Positions 45,800 through 55,264 are shown, counted from the stretch's first letter. The stretch: 64,000 bases of DNA from Ruminococcus sp. AM36-2AA (GCF_003461955.1 NZ_QTYB01000015.1:23145-87144); one strand, 5' to 3'. Numbers and translations: made by a program. The notes: generated from the letters alone by a model not told the origin.

Positions 45800-45862
45800 G
45801 AGATTCCTCTGATTTTTATTCTGATATTTTCCGTTCGCACCGTTTTTCTCTGTAAATATGGC

Positions 45863-45894
45863 AAAAATCCCCGGAATTTTTCCAGGGATTTTTG
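45863..45894. terminator. Terminator of the ABC importer operon
   Basis: AAAAATCCCCGGAA pairs with TTCCAGGGATTTTT around a short loop. T-runs on both strands. Confidence 0.8.
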
Positions 45895-45940
45895 ACTGTT
45901 AATATTTATTTTTCTTTTTCAATTTCCGCGCTTTTTGCGA

Positions 45941-47302
45941 TTATTCATTCACCAGATTATACTCTTCGATGGATTTGTTGATGGAATCTGCCATGTTCTT
46001 CACAGCTGTATCCACATCTTCTTTTCCGTTGAGCATGCTCTCGATCTCGGATTCCACAGTAGCTCTCGCCTCCGGGAATACGCTTAACAGAGCACCTACA
46101 TAGTCTGCGGAAGAATCATGAAGCTGGTCAATCGCTGTCTGGAACTGTGGATATTTCTCAACATTGTCCTTGAATACCTGTTCGTCCTGAGCTTTTACAG
46201 TTACAGGGAAGTATCCGGTCTGTGCGTTCCAGTAAGCCTGAGATTCCGGAGAAATAAGGAATTTTACAAATTCCCATGTTGCACGAAGTTTTTTCGGATC
46301 GTTGTTGTTCAATGCCCAGAGAGATGCACCACCGATGGAAACACCACCCTCGTCGCTGGATTTGATCTTCGGGAAATATGCGGTACCAACCTCAAATTTT
46401 CCGTTTACATCCTGAAGGATCTGTTTCAGGGAAGCTGTGGAACCAAGTGTGATAGCTGCTTTTCCTGCGGAGAAATCTGCAAGTCCTGCATCGCCGCCTT
46501 TTCCAACGATCGGTGCGAAACCTTTGTCGTTAAGGTCTTTCCATGCGGTAAGGATGTTCTTTGCAGCACCGTTCTCATCGAATGCTACAGCAGTAGCTGC
46601 GTCTTTTCTTCCGTTTCCGTTGTTTGCATATTCAAGGCCCTGTTTTCCGATGAACTGCTCGAAGAACCATCCGTAGATTCCAAGAGACATTACTTCACCT
46701 GCGCCGCCTTTGTCCAGAAGATCCTGTCCGATCTCGCCGATTCCTTCCAGGCTGTCCGGAACTTCTGTGATACCTGCTTTGTCAAACATATCCTTATTGT
46801 AATACATGATCGGTGTGGATGAGTTGAACGGCATGGAATAAAGCTCATTGTCGATAGTGTAGTAAGCAGCCAGGTTCGGCTCAATCTCAGATACATCATA
46901 ATTGTCTGCGTCTACCATCTGCTGCATGGGAACGATCCATCCGGAATCGATCATAAATCTTGTTCCGATCTCATATACCTGTACAAGATCCGCACCCATG
47001 TTTCCGATCTGTGCACTTTTCAGTTTGTTCAGGGAATCATCATACTCGCCCTGATACTGAGCATCTACCGTAATTCCATATTTGTTCTCATCGTTGAATT
47101 TTTTTACCAGTGTATCAATCGCCTCGCCATTGACACCACCCATGGAATGCCAGAAAGTAATGGTTGTTCCGTCTACATCGGAAGCATCTGCCATCTCCAC
47201 GTTTTCATCTGTGCCGGCATCTGCGGCGAATACAGTCACTCCGGAAAGTGACCCGATCGTCATTGCTGCGGTAAGAAATGCTGCGATGATTTTTTTCTTC
47301 AT
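45941..47302 (-). CDS. ABC transporter sugar/glycerol-phosphate binding protein
   Basis: 453 residues from ATG 47302 (GAGGAG nine bases before); the open frame upstream is not coding. Signal peptide MKKKIIAAFLTAAMTIGSLS ending near VFAAD. The mature part is a cluster-B/D binding protein: TITFWHSMGG, then YSMPFNSSTPIMYYNKDMF and DFSAGKAAITLGSTAS. It resembles UgpB (glycerol-3-phosphate) more than maltose proteins by these stretches, but the ligand is not certain. The lipobox Cys is absent, odd for a Gram-positive binding protein, so it may be held by a membrane-anchored signal or be secreted. Last gene of the importer operon. Confidence 0.88.
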   Translation of the reverse strand: MKKKIIAAFLTAAMTIGSLSGVTVFAADAGTDENVEMADASDVDGTTITFWHSMGGVNGEAIDTLVKKFNDENKYGITVDAQYQGEYDDSLNKLKSAQIGNMGADLVQVYEIGTRFMIDSGWIVPMQQMVDADNYDVSEIEPNLAAYYTIDNELYSMPFNSSTPIMYYNKDMFDKAGITEVPDSLEGIGEIGQDLLDKGGAGEVMSLGIYGWFFEQFIGKQGLEYANNGNGRKDAATAVAFDENGAAKNILTAWKDLNDKGFAPIVGKGGDAGLADFSAGKAAITLGSTASLKQILQDVNGKFEVGTAYFPKIKSSDEGGVSIGGASLWALNNNDPKKLRATWEFVKFLISPESQAYWNAQTGYFPVTVKAQDEQVFKDNVEKYPQFQTAIDQLHDSSADYVGALLSVFPEARATVESEIESMLNGKEDVDTAVKNMADSINKSIEEYNLVNE

Positions 47303-47436
47303 AACTTTTTTCTCCTCTTGAAAAATTTTCTCTTTTTCTTTCTTCTTTCTATATAAGATGAACTGCAGGCCTTGCAGCACTGCAATATCTTTTCCCCTGT
47401 GGAAAAAGTGCTCCGGGTTTATTGTTCTCTCCGGTA

Positions 47437-48354
47437 TCAGCCTTTGACTGCTCCGGAGAACATTCCACGGATCAGCTGTTTCTGTCCAATGATAAAGATG
47501 GAAATGGACGGGATGATGATCATGACAACACCTGCGATCATCAGGGTGATGGACTGGGAATCTACGCTGTCCAGCATGCTGATGCCGATCTGAACGGTTC
47601 GCATATTGTTGGAACCTGTCACAAGAAGTGGCCACATGTACATGTTCCATGCATTGATGAAGGTGTACACTGCCATGGCTCCGATGGCGGATTTTGTCAG
47701 CGGAAGCAGAATCTTTACGATAAACTTCAGATTGCTGCAGCCGTCAAGTTTTGCCGATTCATACAGTGAGATCGGAAAAGTCATGTAAAACTGACGGAAC
47801 AGGAAAATTCCCATTGCAGATGTAAGATAAGGCACGATCAGCACCTGGTAAGTATCCAGCATGCCCCAGCTTGATACGGTCAGGTAGTTGGAAATGATCG
47901 TTGCCTCTCCTGGAACCATCATAGTCGCCATCACAACCATGAAGAGAATACCTTTTCCTTTGAATTCCAGGAAAGAAAACGCAAAAGCAGCAAGAGAACA
48001 GGTAATGATCTGTCCGATGGTAATGCATCCCGCCATGATAAAGGAATTCAAAATGAAACGGAGAAGCGGAACGGTACGGAATGCATTGATAAAGTTGGAA
48101 AAGGTCGGATTTTTTGGAAAGAGATTCAACTCTGTTGTAAACAGTTCATTGGAAGGCATCAGCGCAATACTGATCGCATAAAGCAAAGGAAGCAGGATCA
48201 GAATCGCGAACACCACATTGGCAGCCACACGAAGGGCGGTTCTTGCTCTTCTCTTTGTGAGTGCTTTTGCATTCATGGCTTCTTTCAGCTTCAGAAGTTC
48301 TTCTTTTGACAGATTTCCCACAACGGGAACTGCCACATTTTCCATCTGACTCAT
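47437..48354 (-). CDS. ABC transporter permease (MalG/UgpE type)
   Basis: 305 residues, six membrane helices. The EAA loop that contacts the ATPase is YESAKLDGCSNLKFIVKILLP. Longer cytoplasmic N-terminus than usual (~45 residues). ATG shares one base with the stop of the partner permease (TGATG). Confidence 0.93.
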   Translation of the reverse strand: MSQMENVAVPVVGNLSKEELLKLKEAMNAKALTKRRARTALRVAANVVFAILILLPLLYAISIALMPSNELFTTELNLFPKNPTFSNFINAFRTVPLLRFILNSFIMAGCITIGQIITCSLAAFAFSFLEFKGKGILFMVVMATMMVPGEATIISNYLTVSSWGMLDTYQVLIVPYLTSAMGIFLFRQFYMTFPISLYESAKLDGCSNLKFIVKILLPLTKSAIGAMAVYTFINAWNMYMWPLLVTGSNNMRTVQIGISMLDSVDSQSITLMIAGVVMIIIPSISIFIIGQKQLIRGMFSGAVKG

Positions 48355-49217
48355 CAGTAATTTACTCCCTTCTTTTCAATACGGAACATGATCAGTGTGA
48401 TGATCATAATGATTATAAACAGGATTACAGACTGGGCTGCCGCACTTCCGAACCGGTAGTTGAAAAATGCGTCCCTGTAAATGGAATAGACAATAACATT
48501 GGTGGATTCATTAGGTCCGCCTTCTGTGAGGATCTTGATCTGTCCAAAAGACTGGAAGGCCTGAATAATATTTACTACCAGTGTATAAAACATGATCGGA
48601 GAAAGCCCTGGAAGTGTCAGGCTGAAAAACTGCTGCACACTGCTGGCTCCATCTACAGAAGCTCTCTCATAAATGGTCTCGTCAATGTTTCCAAGACCTG
48701 CGGAAAAATACAGGAAATTGATTCCGCTGTTCAGCCAGGCTGTAAGAATTGCCACACAGATCAGTGCGGTCTTCGGATCGTTCAGCCAGTTGATATCAAG
48801 TCCCAGAAGCTTGTTTACAATACCAACTGCCGGATGAAGCATGATCTGGAAGATCATTGCCGCAGAGCTGGATGCAATGGCCATTGGAAGCGCATAGGAA
48901 GTACTGAACACCCGGATTCCCGGAAATGCTTTGTTACAGAGTACTGCAGCGATCAGCCCAAGAAGCATGCCGCCGATCACCACGATCAGAACAAAGATCA
49001 GTGTCACTTTCAGACTGTTGATAAAGGATGCGGACTGAAGCAGTTCCTTATAGTTGTCCAGGCCAACGTACAGTTTTGCCTGTCCCATTTTGTTTGTTTT
49101 GTAAAGACTTAAATAGATTGTTTTTACAAACGGATAAAACAGGAAAATTCCGAAGATCAGCATACAGGGTACCAGGTATAAGTACGGTGTGAGCTTACTT
49201 TTGCTGTTGTTTCCCAT
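48354..49217 (-). CDS. ABC transporter permease (MalF/UgpA type)
   Basis: 287 residues, six membrane helices. EAA loop YERASVDGASSVQQFFSLTLP. GGGAGG precedes the ATG. Two bases after the ATPase gene, so all four subunits are made together. Confidence 0.93.
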   Translation of the reverse strand: MGNNSKSKLTPYLYLVPCMLIFGIFLFYPFVKTIYLSLYKTNKMGQAKLYVGLDNYKELLQSASFINSLKVTLIFVLIVVIGGMLLGLIAAVLCNKAFPGIRVFSTSYALPMAIASSSAAMIFQIMLHPAVGIVNKLLGLDINWLNDPKTALICVAILTAWLNSGINFLYFSAGLGNIDETIYERASVDGASSVQQFFSLTLPGLSPIMFYTLVVNIIQAFQSFGQIKILTEGGPNESTNVIVYSIYRDAFFNYRFGSAAAQSVILFIIIMIITLIMFRIEKKGVNY

Positions 49218-49219
49218 GA

Positions 49220-50365
49220 TTATTTTTCCTCCCTGTAAAAAAGATTCTCTTCGGTTTCCGGATCAAACACATGGGCTTTATCCATGTCAAAATATAAGGA
49301 AACTTTTTCGCCGACCTTGGTCTGGTTCTCCGGATTCAGGCGGACTGCCAGGGTTTTGCCCTGCTCATCAAAATAGAGGATCACTTCCGCTCCAAGCATT
49401 TCCCGGTTTACTACAGGTTCGTCCACATCTACGCTGTCATTTTCAATTCCGAGTTTTTTCGCCTCTTCAAGTTCGTAGATATCTTCCGGACGGATTCCCA
49501 GGATCACGTGTCTGCCGTTATATCTGTCTGCGATCTGTTTTCCTCTGGTGCCATCCAGATAAACTTTTTTCACAGTTTTTGCGTCATCCAGAAGAAGGGC
49601 TGTGCGGTTGTTTTCTTCTGCTTTTACGGTACACTGGAAAAAGTTCATGGATGGGGAACCAAGGAAGCCTGCTACAAAAAGATTTACCGGATTGTCATAA
49701 ATACTCTGTGGTGCACCCACCTGCTGGATCAGGCCGTCTTTCATGACCACGATCTTAGTCCCAAGAGTCATGGCCTCTGTCTGGTCGTGTGTTACGTAAA
49801 TAATAGTGGTATCCAGCTGTTTATGTAATTTCACAAGCTCCACACGCATCTGTGCACGGAGTTTCGCATCCAGGTTGGAAAGAGGCTCATCCATCAGGAA
49901 AGCTTTCGGCTTCCGGATAATGGCACTTCCGATGGCAACTCTCTGTTTCTGACCACCGGAAAGAGCTGCCGGTTTCCGGTCAAGAAGCTGCTCGATCTCC
50001 AGGATCTTTGCCACCTCGTGGACTTTTTTATCGATCTCATCTTTTGGCATTTTGCGGATCTTCAGGGCGTATGCCATATTTCCATAAACAGTCATGTTTG
50101 GATATAAGGCATAGTTCTGGAACACCATGGACATTCCTCTTTCCTTTGGTTCCAGATAATTGGAAAGTTCTCCGTCAATCCACAGTTCACCGTCTGTGAT
50201 TTCCTCCAGGCCTGCAATAATCCGCAAAGTTGTGGATTTTCCGCATCCGGACGGACCTACGAAGATCACAAATTCCTTGTCATGTATATCAAGATTAAAA
50301 TCCTTTACACCGTAATGTTCCGAATCAAATTGCTTACATACATTTCTAAGTGCAATTTCTGACAT
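49220..50365 (-). CDS. ABC transporter ATP-binding protein (MsmX/UgpC type)
   Basis: 381 residues from ATG 50365; a GTG one codon earlier is less well placed. Walker A GPSGCGKST (~38), signature LSGGQKQRVAIG (~135), Walker B AFLMDEPLSNLDAK (~155), switch His in THDQTEAM. A C-terminal OB-type regulatory domain follows, as in MalK/UgpC. First gene of the operon, which gives a complete importer with its own ATPase. Confidence 0.94.
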   Translation of the reverse strand: MSEIALRNVCKQFDSEHYGVKDFNLDIHDKEFVIFVGPSGCGKSTTLRIIAGLEEITDGELWIDGELSNYLEPKERGMSMVFQNYALYPNMTVYGNMAYALKIRKMPKDEIDKKVHEVAKILEIEQLLDRKPAALSGGQKQRVAIGSAIIRKPKAFLMDEPLSNLDAKLRAQMRVELVKLHKQLDTTIIYVTHDQTEAMTLGTKIVVMKDGLIQQVGAPQSIYDNPVNLFVAGFLGSPSMNFFQCTVKAEENNRTALLLDDAKTVKKVYLDGTRGKQIADRYNGRHVILGIRPEDIYELEEAKKLGIENDSVDVDEPVVNREMLGAEVILYFDEQGKTLAVRLNPENQTKVGEKVSLYFDMDKAHVFDPETEENLFYREEK

Positions 50366-50868
50366 CACTTATCTCCTTTCTCTTCTCTCCTCGCTCGCAT
50401 GGTTCTTAGTATAGAAGTTTTCCGGATATTCAGATATCGTAGTTGCGCTAAGGGTTTGTGAATTGTGTGTTAAATTATTTCGGAAATTATATGCAATTCC
50501 GTTAAATTCTTTCTCCTGGGTAAAATTTCGACCATATTCTTCAGAATCCTGTTCCTGATCTGTACTGGTTTATTGCATTAATTCGAACAATTCTCGCCAA
50601 GCATGTCCGAAACATGGACTCTCGCCTCATTTTTCCATTCCTGGGTCAGAAAATAAATCAGATTTTGTATTCATCACTCATTTCTATACAAAATAAATGG
50701 CAATTTTGGGGCTTTCATCGCCACTTGATTTGTGCAATTTTTCATGTTGTTTTAATTTTTTCTGTAAAATCTCAAATCTCATCTATGTTTTTGTCTAATT
50801 TTACTATTGAAGTTTCGTGTATAAGTCAAACAATACAAAATATTTCTCTTAAATTTTCTAACTTTTTG
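50366..50868. other. AT-rich intergenic region between the importer and ctc
   Basis: About 500 bases without a gene. Near the importer start it holds TATACT at 50413-50408 as a possible -10 and a GATAT/ATATC inverted repeat at 50424-50438 between possible promoter boxes. A second TATAAT lies near 50490. Nothing else recognised; the open frame from 50614 is not coding before the ctc ATG. Confidence 0.5.
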
Positions 50869-50898
50869 TTAGCCACTTCGGTCGAGAAGTGCTATAAT
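50869..50898 (+). promoter_or_regulatory. ctc promoter with inverted repeat in the spacer
   Basis: TATAAT at 50893-50898; the -35 is poor (TTAGCC, 18-base spacer). The spacer is filled by CACTTC-GGTCGA-GAAGTG (50874-50891), which looks like a regulator site. Confidence 0.5.
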
Positions 50899-50994
50899 AA
50901 TCACAGTCAAAAAAGAAATGCAGAATTCGTGTTACTGCGAACAGCGCGAACAGCAACATTACCGGAATCCATGCATCAGGAGGAGGAATTTGAC

Positions 50995-51588
50995 ATGATC
51001 ACATTGAAAGCAGAGAAGAGAAACCCAAATGTAAAGGCTAAAAAATTAAGACGTGAGGGTTACGTCACAGGAATTCTTAGTGGAAAAGAAATGAAAGAGC
51101 CGGTAGCACTTCAGTTTGACGCTGCCGAGGCTGCGAAATTCATTAAAGCAAATAAAGAAGGAACTCAGATTTATCTGGACATCGAAGGCGAAAAAGTAGA
51201 TGCCCTGGTAAAGAATATCGATTATAATCCAATTGAGAAACAGCTGATGGCTCTGGACTTCCAGGCACTGGTTGCCGGTGAAAAAGTATCCACAACCGTA
51301 GCTGTCAAACTGGAGCATACAGAACTGGTTCAGGGTATTGTTGAACAGGAGATGGAGGAAATCCACTATAAAGCAGATCCAGCCAACCTGCTGGATACCA
51401 TCGTCATCGACTTCAATGGCTATCCTGCTGATGTCCGTGACATCCATGTAAAAGATCTCCCGATTCCGGAAGGCAAACAGGTTCATTTCATCACACCTGA
51501 GGATGCGGTTGTTGTTCACATCGGTGAATACGAAGCTGCTCCTGAAGAAGACGAGGATGCTGAAGGCGCTGAGACAGAAGCGAAATAA
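50995..51588 (+). CDS. ctc: 50S ribosomal protein L25 / general stress protein Ctc
   Basis: 197 residues from ATG 50995, which AGGAGGAGG precedes by seven bases. N-terminal L25 domain binding 5S rRNA (KAEKRNPNVKAKKLRREGYV, GILSGK), C-terminal beta domain of the long TL5/Ctc form (VSTTVAVKLEH, LDTIVIDFNGYPADVRDIHV), then an acidic tail. In Bacillus the gene is stress induced. Single-gene unit with terminator. Confidence 0.93.
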   Translation: MITLKAEKRNPNVKAKKLRREGYVTGILSGKEMKEPVALQFDAAEAAKFIKANKEGTQIYLDIEGEKVDALVKNIDYNPIEKQLMALDFQALVAGEKVSTTVAVKLEHTELVQGIVEQEMEEIHYKADPANLLDTIVIDFNGYPADVRDIHVKDLPIPEGKQVHFITPEDAVVVHIGEYEAAPEEDEDAEGAETEAK

Positions 51589-51606
51589 TTTTCAATATAT
51601 ACGATT

Positions 51607-51642
51607 TCAGGGGATTGCATTTAAGCAATCCCCTGATTTTTG
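51607..51642 (+). terminator. ctc terminator
   Basis: TCAGGGGATTGC pairs with GCAATCCCCTGA, followed by TTTTTG on the plus strand. Confidence 0.9.
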
Positions 51643-51646
51643 TCTG

Positions 51647-52993
51647 TTATTTGTCTTCTACGTTATCTTCATGATTATATACATCCATATTTGATGTGAC
51701 TACATCTTTATAGAGAGAATCCAGAGAATCATATCCATAATAACTCCAGTTATATCCCTTGCCTTCTACTTCCGTAGTTTCGCCTGGCGTTCTGTAATCC
51801 ACAAGATCCAGCTGTAAGCCCTCGTCACTTAGCATCACATTGCTGTAGCTGATGTACCAGTAAATATCATCAGTAGTATCTGTATCACCATCTTCTTCGT
51901 CAGAATACTGGCTTCTTATCTCTGCCTTATATACCAGATACAAGATATTTCCATCACTGTCATTTTTGTCTGTCAGCAGATAATCTCCAAGATATGTAAG
52001 AGATTCCAGAGTAGATGTCTCATCCCAGTTTTGTCCCATATAAGAAGCGTAAACATCTTCTGCCTGCTTCTTTAAAGTTTTCATGGAATCATCGTCAATC
52101 TGATTCAGGCTCTTAAGTGGACATACAAGACCGGAAACTGTATATTCTTTCTCTGTCTCTTCCGGCACTTCACCATAATCCCGGGTCAGGCTTGCAACTC
52201 CTTCCTCGCTCAGTGTTACGGTAACTTTATCTCCATTACTGAGGCCCTCTGAAGGCTCATACTGAAAATAAGAATCATCCAGTTCATTTCCCTGATAAGT
52301 CATGGTAGCCGTGCCTTCCGGTTCCTGTCCTTCAAAATCCACAGATACATCGTCAAAAACATCAACTTTTTTCGCATCTTCAAGTCCGGAAACCTTTATG
52401 GTACCATCTTTATATTTGAGCTTATAATTCAGAGCTCCCTGAAGATCATCACTGACATTCCATGTATATGCCACCTTATCTCCGTTGGAAAAATAAGTTC
52501 CATCATTCTCGATACTTACACTTACGTTTCCTTCCAGAAAATTCATTGGAGAACGGTCATCCCATAAGAACCTTTCCAGCTTATTCAGGAGGTTTTTCTT
52601 TTTGTATGAAATTTTAGAGTCATACTTTTCCTCAAAAGAATCCCAGTCAACCTCTGCCGTGACTGATCCATATCCATTATAACCGCTGGTATTAATGGTC
52701 AGATATTTATTCAGATCTATTGTCCTGCCGTGACTGCGAACAGCTCCGATCAGTACGATCAGAACAACAATTCCTGCTACTGCTCCAATCAGAACCTTTC
52801 TGGGAAGCTGCATGATTTTATTTATAATGTCCTTTACCTGTTTCGGTATCTTATCATTGGATAATATTTTTTCTACATTTATATCTGAAAAATTTATCTT
52901 TGTGTTCTTTTCAGGGGTGTCTAACGGACTTCCACATTTGCAGCAAAATTTTGCGCCATCAACATTTTCTGCACCACACTTTTTGCAATTCAT
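51647..52993 (-). CDS. Zinc-ribbon membrane protein with large exported domain
   Basis: 448 residues. An N-terminal zinc ribbon (CKKCG...CCKCG, ~3-22) faces the cytoplasm, one membrane helix follows (~68-86, VLIGAVAGIVVLIVLIGAV), and ~360 residues lie outside. The exported part has Ser/Asp/Tyr-rich beta repeats (GSVTAEVDWDSFEEKYDSK; NGDKVTVTLSEEGV). The plan resembles TcaA/YvbJ-type zinc-ribbon proteins; function unknown. AGGAG precedes the ATG. Last gene of a run 55213 to 51647 that includes LemA. Its leader has a ten-base inverted repeat. Confidence 0.78.
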   Translation of the reverse strand: MNCKKCGAENVDGAKFCCKCGSPLDTPEKNTKINFSDINVEKILSNDKIPKQVKDIINKIMQLPRKVLIGAVAGIVVLIVLIGAVRSHGRTIDLNKYLTINTSGYNGYGSVTAEVDWDSFEEKYDSKISYKKKNLLNKLERFLWDDRSPMNFLEGNVSVSIENDGTYFSNGDKVAYTWNVSDDLQGALNYKLKYKDGTIKVSGLEDAKKVDVFDDVSVDFEGQEPEGTATMTYQGNELDDSYFQYEPSEGLSNGDKVTVTLSEEGVASLTRDYGEVPEETEKEYTVSGLVCPLKSLNQIDDDSMKTLKKQAEDVYASYMGQNWDETSTLESLTYLGDYLLTDKNDSDGNILYLVYKAEIRSQYSDEEDGDTDTTDDIYWYISYSNVMLSDEGLQLDLVDYRTPGETTEVEGKGYNWSYYGYDSLDSLYKDVVTSNMDVYNHEDNVEDK

Positions 52994-53008
52994 ATTTCTC
53001 TCCTGTGC

Positions 53009-53049
53009 CAGTCAGACATATAAACACATCCATATTCGCTGTCTGACTG
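53009..53049 (-). promoter_or_regulatory. Leader inverted repeat before the zinc-ribbon gene
   Basis: CAGTCAGACA (53049-53040) and TGTCTGACTG (53018-53009) pair around a 21-base loop, ending just before the ribosome site. No T-run, so more likely an mRNA structure than a terminator. Confidence 0.5.
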
Positions 53050-53065
53050 ATTGATTCGTTCAAAA

Positions 53066-53563
53066 TTATTTTGTAAGATCCAGGTTTCTTCTTTCAAGTG
53101 ATTTATTCTTTTCGTAATTTTCCGCATCAATGAACGCTTCTTCTTTGAAACCAAACATAGATGCAACGATGGTTCCAGGGAAGTTATTGATCGCTGTATT
53201 ATATTCACGGATATTTCCGTTTACCAGCTGACGGGCTGCGGTGAGGTTCTTATCCAGCATTTCCGACTTTCTGGCAATCGCGGAATATTCTCCAATACTT
53301 TTCAGATCCGGATATTTCTGTCCGAGGAATAACAGTCTGTCAAGTTTGTCTTTTGCTGTCAGCTGTGCAATACCTTCGATTTCTTTCTGATAACCGTTTC
53401 TGGCAATATCGATCAGTTTATCCAGAGTTCTGTCCAATGCTTCACTCTGTACTCCAATATCAGATACTCCGTTTTTGATCATCTGCTGAAGCTCATTAAA
53501 TTTGTTTCTTGTCATGATAACGTATACTGCGATCGCAGCGACAATAATTAAAAAATACATCAT
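53066..53563 (-). CDS. LemA-family protein
   Basis: 165 residues. N-terminal membrane helix (~1-17) then the helical-bundle LemA domain (NKFNELQQMIKNGVSDIGVQ, then RLLFLGQKYPDLKS and REYNTAINNFPGTIVASMFGF). LemA proteins are membrane-bound; some link to envelope stress or to adjacent peptidases. Here it sits between an unrecognised membrane protein and a zinc-ribbon protein. GGGAGG precedes two adjacent ATG codons; the second is better spaced. Confidence 0.92.
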   Translation of the reverse strand: MMYFLIIVAAIAVYVIMTRNKFNELQQMIKNGVSDIGVQSEALDRTLDKLIDIARNGYQKEIEGIAQLTAKDKLDRLLFLGQKYPDLKSIGEYSAIARKSEMLDKNLTAARQLVNGNIREYNTAINNFPGTIVASMFGFKEEAFIDAENYEKNKSLERRNLDLTK

Positions 53564-53675
53564 AGATCCTCCCTTTTCTTTTATTTATAAAGCAGATATT
53601 ATTCTTATTCCGCTTTGTATTCATGTATTTACTTCCTGTATCAGGCAGATAAAATCATATGCATTCACTGCATGG

Positions 53676-53699
53676 CCAAATAACTGCTCCGCAGTTTAT
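53676..53699 (-). repeat. 24-base dispersed repeat overlapping a stop codon
   Basis: Identical to 28467-28490 on the other strand; core ACTGCGGAGCAGTTATTTGG. The first bases are the stop codon of the gene at 53696-54604. Confidence 0.75.
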
Positions 53700-54604
53700 T
53701 CAGTTAAGCTTTGATAACAGGAGCGTACCAGTTCTTCCTGATGCTGTATCTGGCTGCAGGAATACTCAACTGCTCCAAATGCATTTACGATCGCATTTTC
53801 TGCATATACTGCAATATTTGCATCCGCACGCCCAAAAGCCTGCATCATCGTTATATGAAGTTTTCCCTGCCAGATATGGATTTCTCTCACTATATTATTT
53901 CCTGCTGCCTGCACGATAGCAAGCTGACAGGATGTCGATAAAAATTTCATGCATTCATGTTCTTTTTCCGGTAATGTAAGAACACCCATTTTTTTATTAA
54001 ACTCTGTTGATGCAATATTCTTTTTCATATCAATGTACACATTATTTCCATTTGGATATTTCTGTGCTTTTTCTGCTTTATATCGCTCACCGGCAACTGT
54101 ATCACTTAAGCAATAAATATCAATTGGGCCACATTCCACTCCCAGGTCTGCTTCAAAACATCCGTTTTTTATCATCAGACCATCAAATAAAATTTCACCA
54201 TATTCATTGCCCCATACAATTTCATATTTCTGATATTGTTCCTGGCAGAAACTGTTCAGTCTTTCCTGACATTCTTTTGCTATTTCATCCAGCTTTTCTT
54301 TATAAGTATCAATGAAATATTTTCCCAGTTTCTGCAGAATATAATGAATCAATGCATATACGATAAGTGCCTTTATGATCCAATACTTTCCACCGATCAG
54401 TAACAGACAGGCCAGCAGGATAACCACATGTATGACCTTTTCAATTGGTCCGCTTAAGTCACTGTCATCCGGATCGTCTATGCCACCTATGATGAATACG
54501 TTTTTTCCAAAATACCGTATTCTTTCAAATGTTTTAAATAATGCCAGGTTTTTTGTATGTTCATCCTGTTTTCTCAGGACAAAATCTTTTAATTCACCGT
54601 TCAT
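53696..54604 (-). CDS. Membrane protein next to LemA, DUF3137-like
   Basis: 302 residues from ATG 54604 (AAAGGA nine bases before); the longer frame upstream has no site. Two membrane segments (~55-85, VIHVVILLACLLLIGG and IIKALIVYALIHYIL). A soluble domain follows (VWGNEYGEILFDGLMIKNGCFEADLG then MKKNIASTEFNKKMGVLTLP). DUF3137 proteins often neighbour LemA and have this size and order, but I am not sure of the family. Function unknown. Confidence 0.6.
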   Translation of the reverse strand: MNGELKDFVLRKQDEHTKNLALFKTFERIRYFGKNVFIIGGIDDPDDSDLSGPIEKVIHVVILLACLLLIGGKYWIIKALIVYALIHYILQKLGKYFIDTYKEKLDEIAKECQERLNSFCQEQYQKYEIVWGNEYGEILFDGLMIKNGCFEADLGVECGPIDIYCLSDTVAGERYKAEKAQKYPNGNNVYIDMKKNIASTEFNKKMGVLTLPEKEHECMKFLSTSCQLAIVQAAGNNIVREIHIWQGKLHITMMQAFGRADANIAVYAENAIVNAFGAVEYSCSQIQHQEELVRSCYQSLTE

Positions 54605-54733
54605 ATGTATGTGTCCTTTATTCTGTCTACGGAAATTATATCTGACATATGCCGGGGGTTTGCAGGCAGGAGAATTCGCCCACCTCCAGTTAACCACCGA
54701 CATTACACCAGATTTTATATTATTTCATATTAA

Positions 54734-55213
54734 TTACATATAACTCAATGCAGCGCCTATCGTACTTCCCAGGAAAATAATGGAAAGAACAATGATCACA
54801 ATCGTAAAGCAGAAATAAGAACGGGCAAAATTCTTCAGGTTCTTATTTTTTGTTCCACCAAACGAAAATACCAGAAGAAGGATAAATCCTACCAGCGGGA
54901 TAGAAAACAGAAGTTCATATCCAAAATATCCCCACATGGAAATTGGCTGATATTCTTCCGGGATAGAAGCGGTGTTCGGTAACTGTGATCTGTTGAAATT
55001 ACTGTTCTGATTGTAATTGCCTCCCTGGAATCCTCCGTTATTTCCTGCATAACCTCCGGTGCTTCCATTAAAGCCTGCGGTGTTTCCGCCATAAGAATTA
55101 TTTCCTCCGGCGCCATTGCTTCCGGCTGTACCGGAGCCTCCAAGTTTCGCTCCACATCCCTGGCAGAATGTAGAACTGTCCGGATTCTGAGTTCCACAAT
55201 GTTTACATACCAT
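54734..55213 (-). CDS. Zinc-ribbon, Gly/Asn-rich membrane protein of the ECF regulon
   Basis: 159 residues. Zinc ribbon CKHCGTQNPDSSTFCQGCG at the N-terminus, a ~60-residue Gly/Asn/Ser linker, then two membrane helices (~98-118, ~130-153) joined by a basic loop. No catalytic motif. GGAG nine bases before the ATG. It is under one of the four AAAACC-N16-CGTC promoters (55356-55331), with a ~110-base leader that holds an ATATGAT/ATCATAT hairpin. It likely heads the run that includes the DUF3137-like gene and lemA. Confidence 0.75.
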   Translation of the reverse strand: MVCKHCGTQNPDSSTFCQGCGAKLGGSGTAGSNGAGGNNSYGGNTAGFNGSTGGYAGNNGGFQGGNYNQNSNFNRSQLPNTASIPEEYQPISMWGYFGYELLFSIPLVGFILLLVFSFGGTKNKNLKNFARSYFCFTIVIIVLSIIFLGSTIGAALSYM

Positions 55214-55244
55214 AGTTTCTCTCTCCTTTTCTCTTTTTTAATGT

Positions 55245-55264
55245 ATATGATTTTTTTATCATAT
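55245..55264 (-). promoter_or_regulatory. Leader hairpin ATATGAT-N6-ATCATAT
   Basis: Seven-base perfect arms with an A-rich loop, ~30 bases before the ATG. The same hairpin is in the leader at 63600-63619 of another gene under the same promoter type. Confidence 0.6.

Noticed and set aside
47303..47650. N-terminal extension of the binding protein
   Set aside because: Signal peptide and ribosome site place the start at 47302; the extension is antisense to the permease gene end.
50614..50994. N-terminal extension of Ctc
   Set aside because: AT-rich noncoding composition; the strong ribosome site and the family start are at 50995, and the ctc promoter lies within it.
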